From: a virus
DNA length: 22,876 nucleotides
IMG/VR virus record: IMGVR_UViG_3300009184_000230
Location: 1-22,876 of that record
Reading direction: 5' to 3' (one strand)
In this document: one piece after another, positions 20,901 to 22,876 of the stretch
Position numbering within the stretch: position 1 is the first letter of the stretch
Layout: every line of letters starts with the position of its first letter
The notes under the pieces: generated by a model
Told to the model about the DNA's origin: nothing
The model's input: only the letters and a program-made list of their open reading frames with translations
Database searches by the model: none
Position numbers and translations under genes: made by a program

Positions 20901-22876
20901 GTTCAGAGACACTGGTGCAGGTGCATTTGGAACAAACGCAATTATTACTGGCATTGATAGAAAGAAAAAAAGAATAACTGTTTCAGTAAATAATGCAACT
21001 GCTGGAGAAATTTTCTTTTATGCACAATTTCCTAGCACAAATGTTTGGATAGAAAGTCAAGATGATTATGCAAACTATTTTTCAAAACTTCCTTTTAATA
21101 GCAAAATATTTCCTACTGGCAAAGTAAAGATATATGCAGAACCAACTTTTGATATAAATGGAAATATGACAGGTATTGCAAAACATGGTCGTATGCAGTT
21201 TGGAACAGGTGTACATGGTATTGGAGAAATGGTTCCAGCAACTCACACAGTTTTAAATGACACTAATGAATGGCTAAATGGCACTAAAGCAAAAACATTT
21301 AAGATGGATTCTAAATGGATATTTAGTGGAAATCATAGATATGAGCAAACAGAGTATGTGTTTTCTGCAGGTTCGGTTACTGGAGCAGCAGGTCAAAAAA
21401 CAATAACTATTCTTTCTCCTGCAACAGCAGAGGGTATTAAAAAGGGCTGGATTGTTACAGGTACAGGTATATCAGGCGGCTCTGATGTTGTTGACACTGT
21501 GGCAAGCAATAAACAAAGTTTTACAGTACTTAAAAATTTAACTGGTTCTGGCGTTACAAATCAAAAAATTACTGTAGTAGATGTGGTTATCGATAAAAAT
21601 CCAACTGTGGCGGCTATCACTTCGCTCACACAAAAACCAAAAGTAGAATATTCAACAAAAAACATGTTTGACACATCTTATTTTACAGAATCGCCAACAA
21701 CTAAAACAATAAATTCTACAGTTGGAAAAGGAAGTGGTCAAGCATCAGCAATTTATATAACAGGCGTTGCACCAGCAAAACCATACAATGACTACCTATC
21801 TTATGTTTTTAAAGATTATAGTAGTATAGTCCCTAGAGCAGATGTTTTTGGAACAAGAATGAGAATTTTAGGCACATCTAAGAAAAATTCTCAAAGTCCT
21901 ATTGGTGCAGGTGCAATTACTACTGTTGTTAATAATGATAATAGTTATTTAGTAACTGGCACTGGAGGCGGAATTGGAATATATGTGGATACCTCTACAG
22001 ATGGACTAAACACAGGATATTACTTTGAAATTACAGCATTGTCATCACAAACAATACTTGAAAAAACTAGCACAAACAATACCGTAGACACAATACCAAA
22101 TGTGTTTTTCTATAAAGTTTTAAAAGATAATCTTGGAAATGCTGTACCAATTACTTTATTGCATACAACAGCACCAATACTTGTAGACGATGGACTATTT
22201 CCAGGAATGGCTAGAACAACTGGAGAAGGGGCACCCACAGTATATGACCTATCAATTAAAACTGAAAAAATAGGCAGCACACTAAAATTTTATCTTTATA
22301 TAAATAATAAAATTGTTGGAACAGTTATAGATACAAAGCCAATAAAGTCAACTACAACAAATAAAAATATTGCTCTTTTTGTTCGTGGTAAAGGAAAGTC
22401 AATGTTTGAGCACGTCTATGCTCTTCAGGATTCTGGTTCTTCTCAGTATCAAAAAGAAAATCCACAAGAAAGTAGGTTGCTTTCAGTAACAAAAGAAACA
22501 TTTAATTCTCAGCCATATAGAAAAAATTTGGTAAATCCATCTGTAATAGATATGTTTATTGCTAACGTAACTACAAGCGGTGAACAAAAACAGAACGTGT
22601 ATTATGAGGAGTTTGGAACAATTATGCGTGAGTGTGCATACTTTAATGTTAAATATGATAAGGCTTATCCAGCATTGTATTCAAAGATATCTCCAACATT
22701 CAATGACAAGCAGGGCTATGTTGTTTCTGGATTTAGGTCAAACCCCTACACCGCTGAATTCCTTGTATTTAATGTAACAGACTTTGCTTTAAATCTAGAC
22801 GAATCTACAGGAAACTATTTAAGAATCCAGGGTATTACATTTACCCAGCAATCTTCACACGAACTAACTGTAGACG
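17965..22876 (+). CDS. Large minor tail protein / tail hub with lectin-like parts (partial, runs off the right edge)
   Basis: Open from ATG 17965 to the window end: 1,637 codons without a stop, C-terminus missing. Residues 1-160 are beta-rich with LKSVILAEWNMNFSDNVLQV. Residues ~586-715 look like a hub domain: DYFVPIKTMYVDGF, TLELRDLFFHFESM, TTVAEVLNDLARSTQTAMFF, then FNNFVAMSKNYM. Four small beta domains lie at ~165-236, 733-806, 953-1022 and 1133-1207. Residues ~1245-1485 resemble a concanavalin/LamG-type lectin fold (GGIGIYVD, YDLSIKTEKIGSTLKFYLYI, IALFVRGKGKSMFEHVYAL). From ~1546 a conserved-looking end region begins (YEEFGTIMRECAYFNVKY, GFRSNPYTAEFLVFNVTD). Position after the distal-tail gene and this domain mix suggest the baseplate hub/receptor-binding scaffold of the tail tip. 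Very AT-rich codon use. It could equally be called a tail spike or minor tail protein. Confidence 0.75.
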   Translation, partial: MFQNDNLKAHLQKSSSINLKSVILAEWNMNFSDNVLQVGNYKHRPETLSIPSTYASETSTTENPTWYGYTDSQLVLNSGLTTQNSTVQTVFLKKNDTEKILYSLSDCLGRFRPRSGINKIRFFGKNYLNNSSGNLYSQPRYYLSSKDDKFKYWNSYRVEGEKYATAFSFTSTLVKDSNLVSVSSTIGLVVGQPLIKTSGSGAFGSNAVIKSIDSPTQIKASVVHQTSGSTSFTVYDFTPVQRGIASKLKSTGEYYIDDAAPFVIYSNPVPANRIVVKMQTHVGEEDRGSFRKSTNLQFADPFYEDPANVGAMVNQQAPVSWKIQFLDSSNNWQTAITFDKDSRRGTKRIIDSNGYVEISFGVSNIPTTSFRDLGTYPSVASLPISGYVGDGYLIPDITNTTTGKYYYWTNNGTSLGDGAPLGYSSFVPTYGWLVNEESQTIQTSVVTSLTSPTTYGTVTDKYTANYRQLKFVKGLRIVVDTMSKQDSMFELIEMSPRLVADISDRTTEYSVTKIASDIGNTGIAVGELSASTGQITIFDYDESLNEYNDLAVVNGTVKGSLISDISSKNLQIKFQEQITQNTDSGLIDYFVPIKTMYVDGFPNTSKQDRKATLELRDLFFHFESMIAPSMMMRNVKLSKAIATMLDNVGFSNYIFYKNEDENESVIPYFYVAPETTVAEVLNDLARSTQTAMFFDEFNNFVAMSKNYMMPTTLQRETDLELYGTKDFAQNGITKNSNTYDITAISRDGTYVTYICNNQLIANQSVSITGASSSAYNLTNVKVFDATSTQFRVASTANGTTSTAKVLLSPALANIIDISSIDDEIFNGGKITYSNKYLQRSYGTIKEASLLNNNQSYKYKPVLLWEVSGTETLRSTNEEGGNQSSYSLAAMPLNIELGNLPPTIENGKIVNNTMDFGQSVYWLTRYEGYLYANSEIIKYKGVQHTIQSQKITGLKGTLATGNTLILTEGNIFSLSVGQRLFRDTGAGAFGTNAIITGIDRKKKRITVSVNNATAGEIFFYAQFPSTNVWIESQDDYANYFSKLPFNSKIFPTGKVKIYAEPTFDINGNMTGIAKHGRMQFGTGVHGIGEMVPATHTVLNDTNEWLNGTKAKTFKMDSKWIFSGNHRYEQTEYVFSAGSVTGAAGQKTITILSPATAEGIKKGWIVTGTGISGGSDVVDTVASNKQSFTVLKNLTGSGVTNQKITVVDVVIDKNPTVAAITSLTQKPKVEYSTKNMFDTSYFTESPTTKTINSTVGKGSGQASAIYITGVAPAKPYNDYLSYVFKDYSSIVPRADVFGTRMRILGTSKKNSQSPIGAGAITTVVNNDNSYLVTGTGGGIGIYVDTSTDGLNTGYYFEITALSSQTILEKTSTNNTVDTIPNVFFYKVLKDNLGNAVPITLLHTTAPILVDDGLFPGMARTTGEGAPTVYDLSIKTEKIGSTLKFYLYINNKIVGTVIDTKPIKSTTTNKNIALFVRGKGKSMFEHVYALQDSGSSQYQKENPQESRLLSVTKETFNSQPYRKNLVNPSVIDMFIANVTTSGEQKQNVYYEEFGTIMRECAYFNVKYDKAYPALYSKISPTFNDKQGYVVSGFRSNPYTAEFLVFNVTDFALNLDESTGNYLRIQGITFTQQSSHELTVD
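18457..18672 (+). repeat. Beta domain repeat 1 in the minor tail protein
   Basis: Residues ~165-236. Contains VVGQPLIKTSGSGAFGSNAV followed by IKSID, then KASVVHQTSGSTSFTVY. Shares VGQ-L, G-GAFG-NA-I, ID, SV and a late G-x-x-x-F with the copy at ~953-1022. Confidence 0.65.
20161..20382 (+). repeat. Beta domain 2 in the minor tail protein, FCCH-like
   Basis: Residues ~733-806: YDITAISRDGTYVTYICNNQ, then VSITGASSSAYNLTNVKVFD, TQFRVAS and TSTAKV. Aligns in pattern with the insert of the connector protein (residues 182-244 of the gene at 1996): V-I, A/G...Y, V-x-x-V/A, T-x-F, then a G/T-rich turn and A-V. Confidence 0.5.
20821..21030 (+). repeat. Beta domain repeat 3 in the minor tail protein
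   Basis: Residues ~953-1022. SVGQRLFRDTGAGAFGTNAI, then ITGID and ITVSVNNATAGEIFFY. Clear relative of the copy at ~165-236. Confidence 0.65.
21361..21585 (+). repeat. Beta domain 4 in the minor tail protein
   Basis: Residues ~1133-1207: KTITILSPATAEGIKKGWIV, TGTGISGGSDVVDTV and QSFTVLKNLTGSGVTNQKIT. Same strand order as the other copies (T-I...G-W/Q-x-V/L...G-GI/AFG...V...), more diverged. Confidence 0.45.
21697..22419 (+). other. Lectin/concanavalin-like region of the minor tail protein
   Basis: Residues ~1245-1485. Alternating strands with GGIGIYVDTS, NTGYYFEITAL, VFFYKVLKD, VYDLSIKTEKIGSTLKFYLY, VGTVIDTKP and KSMFEHVYAL, the usual order of a LamG/concanavalin jelly roll. Inference from pattern only; a sugar-binding role is plausible. 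Confidence 0.5.

Overview
The window is a contiguous stretch of the late structural region of a tailed bacteriophage genome (or prophage). Every gene I can support lies on the + strand. The order is the classical head-to-tail one: end of a protease/scaffold-like gene, major capsid protein, small post-capsid protein, head-tail connector, three neck/tail-completion genes, major tail tube protein, two tail assembly chaperones, a giant tape measure protein, a distal-tail protein, and the first 1,637 codons of a large minor tail protein that runs off the right edge. There is no sheath gene next to the tube gene, so a long-tailed siphovirus is the natural reading. The DNA is AT-rich. The distal-tail protein, the post-capsid protein and the tape measure C-terminus resemble those of actinobacterial phages from memory, and one gene looks leaderless, as is common in Actinobacteria. 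An aquatic low-GC actinobacterial host is therefore possible but not proven.

Layout. Positions 2-1553 hold the head-shell genes, closed by a strong intrinsic terminator. Positions 1565-4797 hold a promoter and five tightly packed or overlapping genes (post-capsid protein, connector, head closure, neck protein, tail terminator). Positions 4809-5693 hold the tail tube gene as its own promoter-to-terminator unit. Positions 5693-6783 hold two chaperone genes, each with its own extended -10 promoter. From 6801 to the right edge come the tape measure, distal-tail and minor tail genes, with 1-nt stop/start overlaps between the last three. No intergenic gap exceeds about 100 bases.

The most unusual content is in the 3,369-residue tape measure protein. 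A 59-residue linker (668-726) is repeated at 1777-1835, with about two thirds identity. The roughly 1,050 residues between the two copies do not look like tape-measure sequence. Short GG-V linkers divide this insert into four modules: a protein/lipid-kinase-like domain, an unrecognised domain, a HAD-family phosphatase-like domain with all four motifs in place, and a second unrecognised domain. A tape measure that appears to carry a kinase-like and a phosphatase-like domain as inserted cargo is the best candidate here for something undescribed.

Other notable points: the tail assembly chaperone is a tandem pair of paralogous genes (long and short) instead of one gene with a programmed frameshift; the long one appears leaderless; four near-identical TGN-TATAAT promoters punctuate the region; a carbohydrate-binding-module-like domain splits the distal-tail protein; and related small beta domains occur both in the head-tail connector and several times in the last tail protein, which also has a lectin-like region. 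All function calls rest on reading the sequence by eye and remembered family features; no database search was possible.
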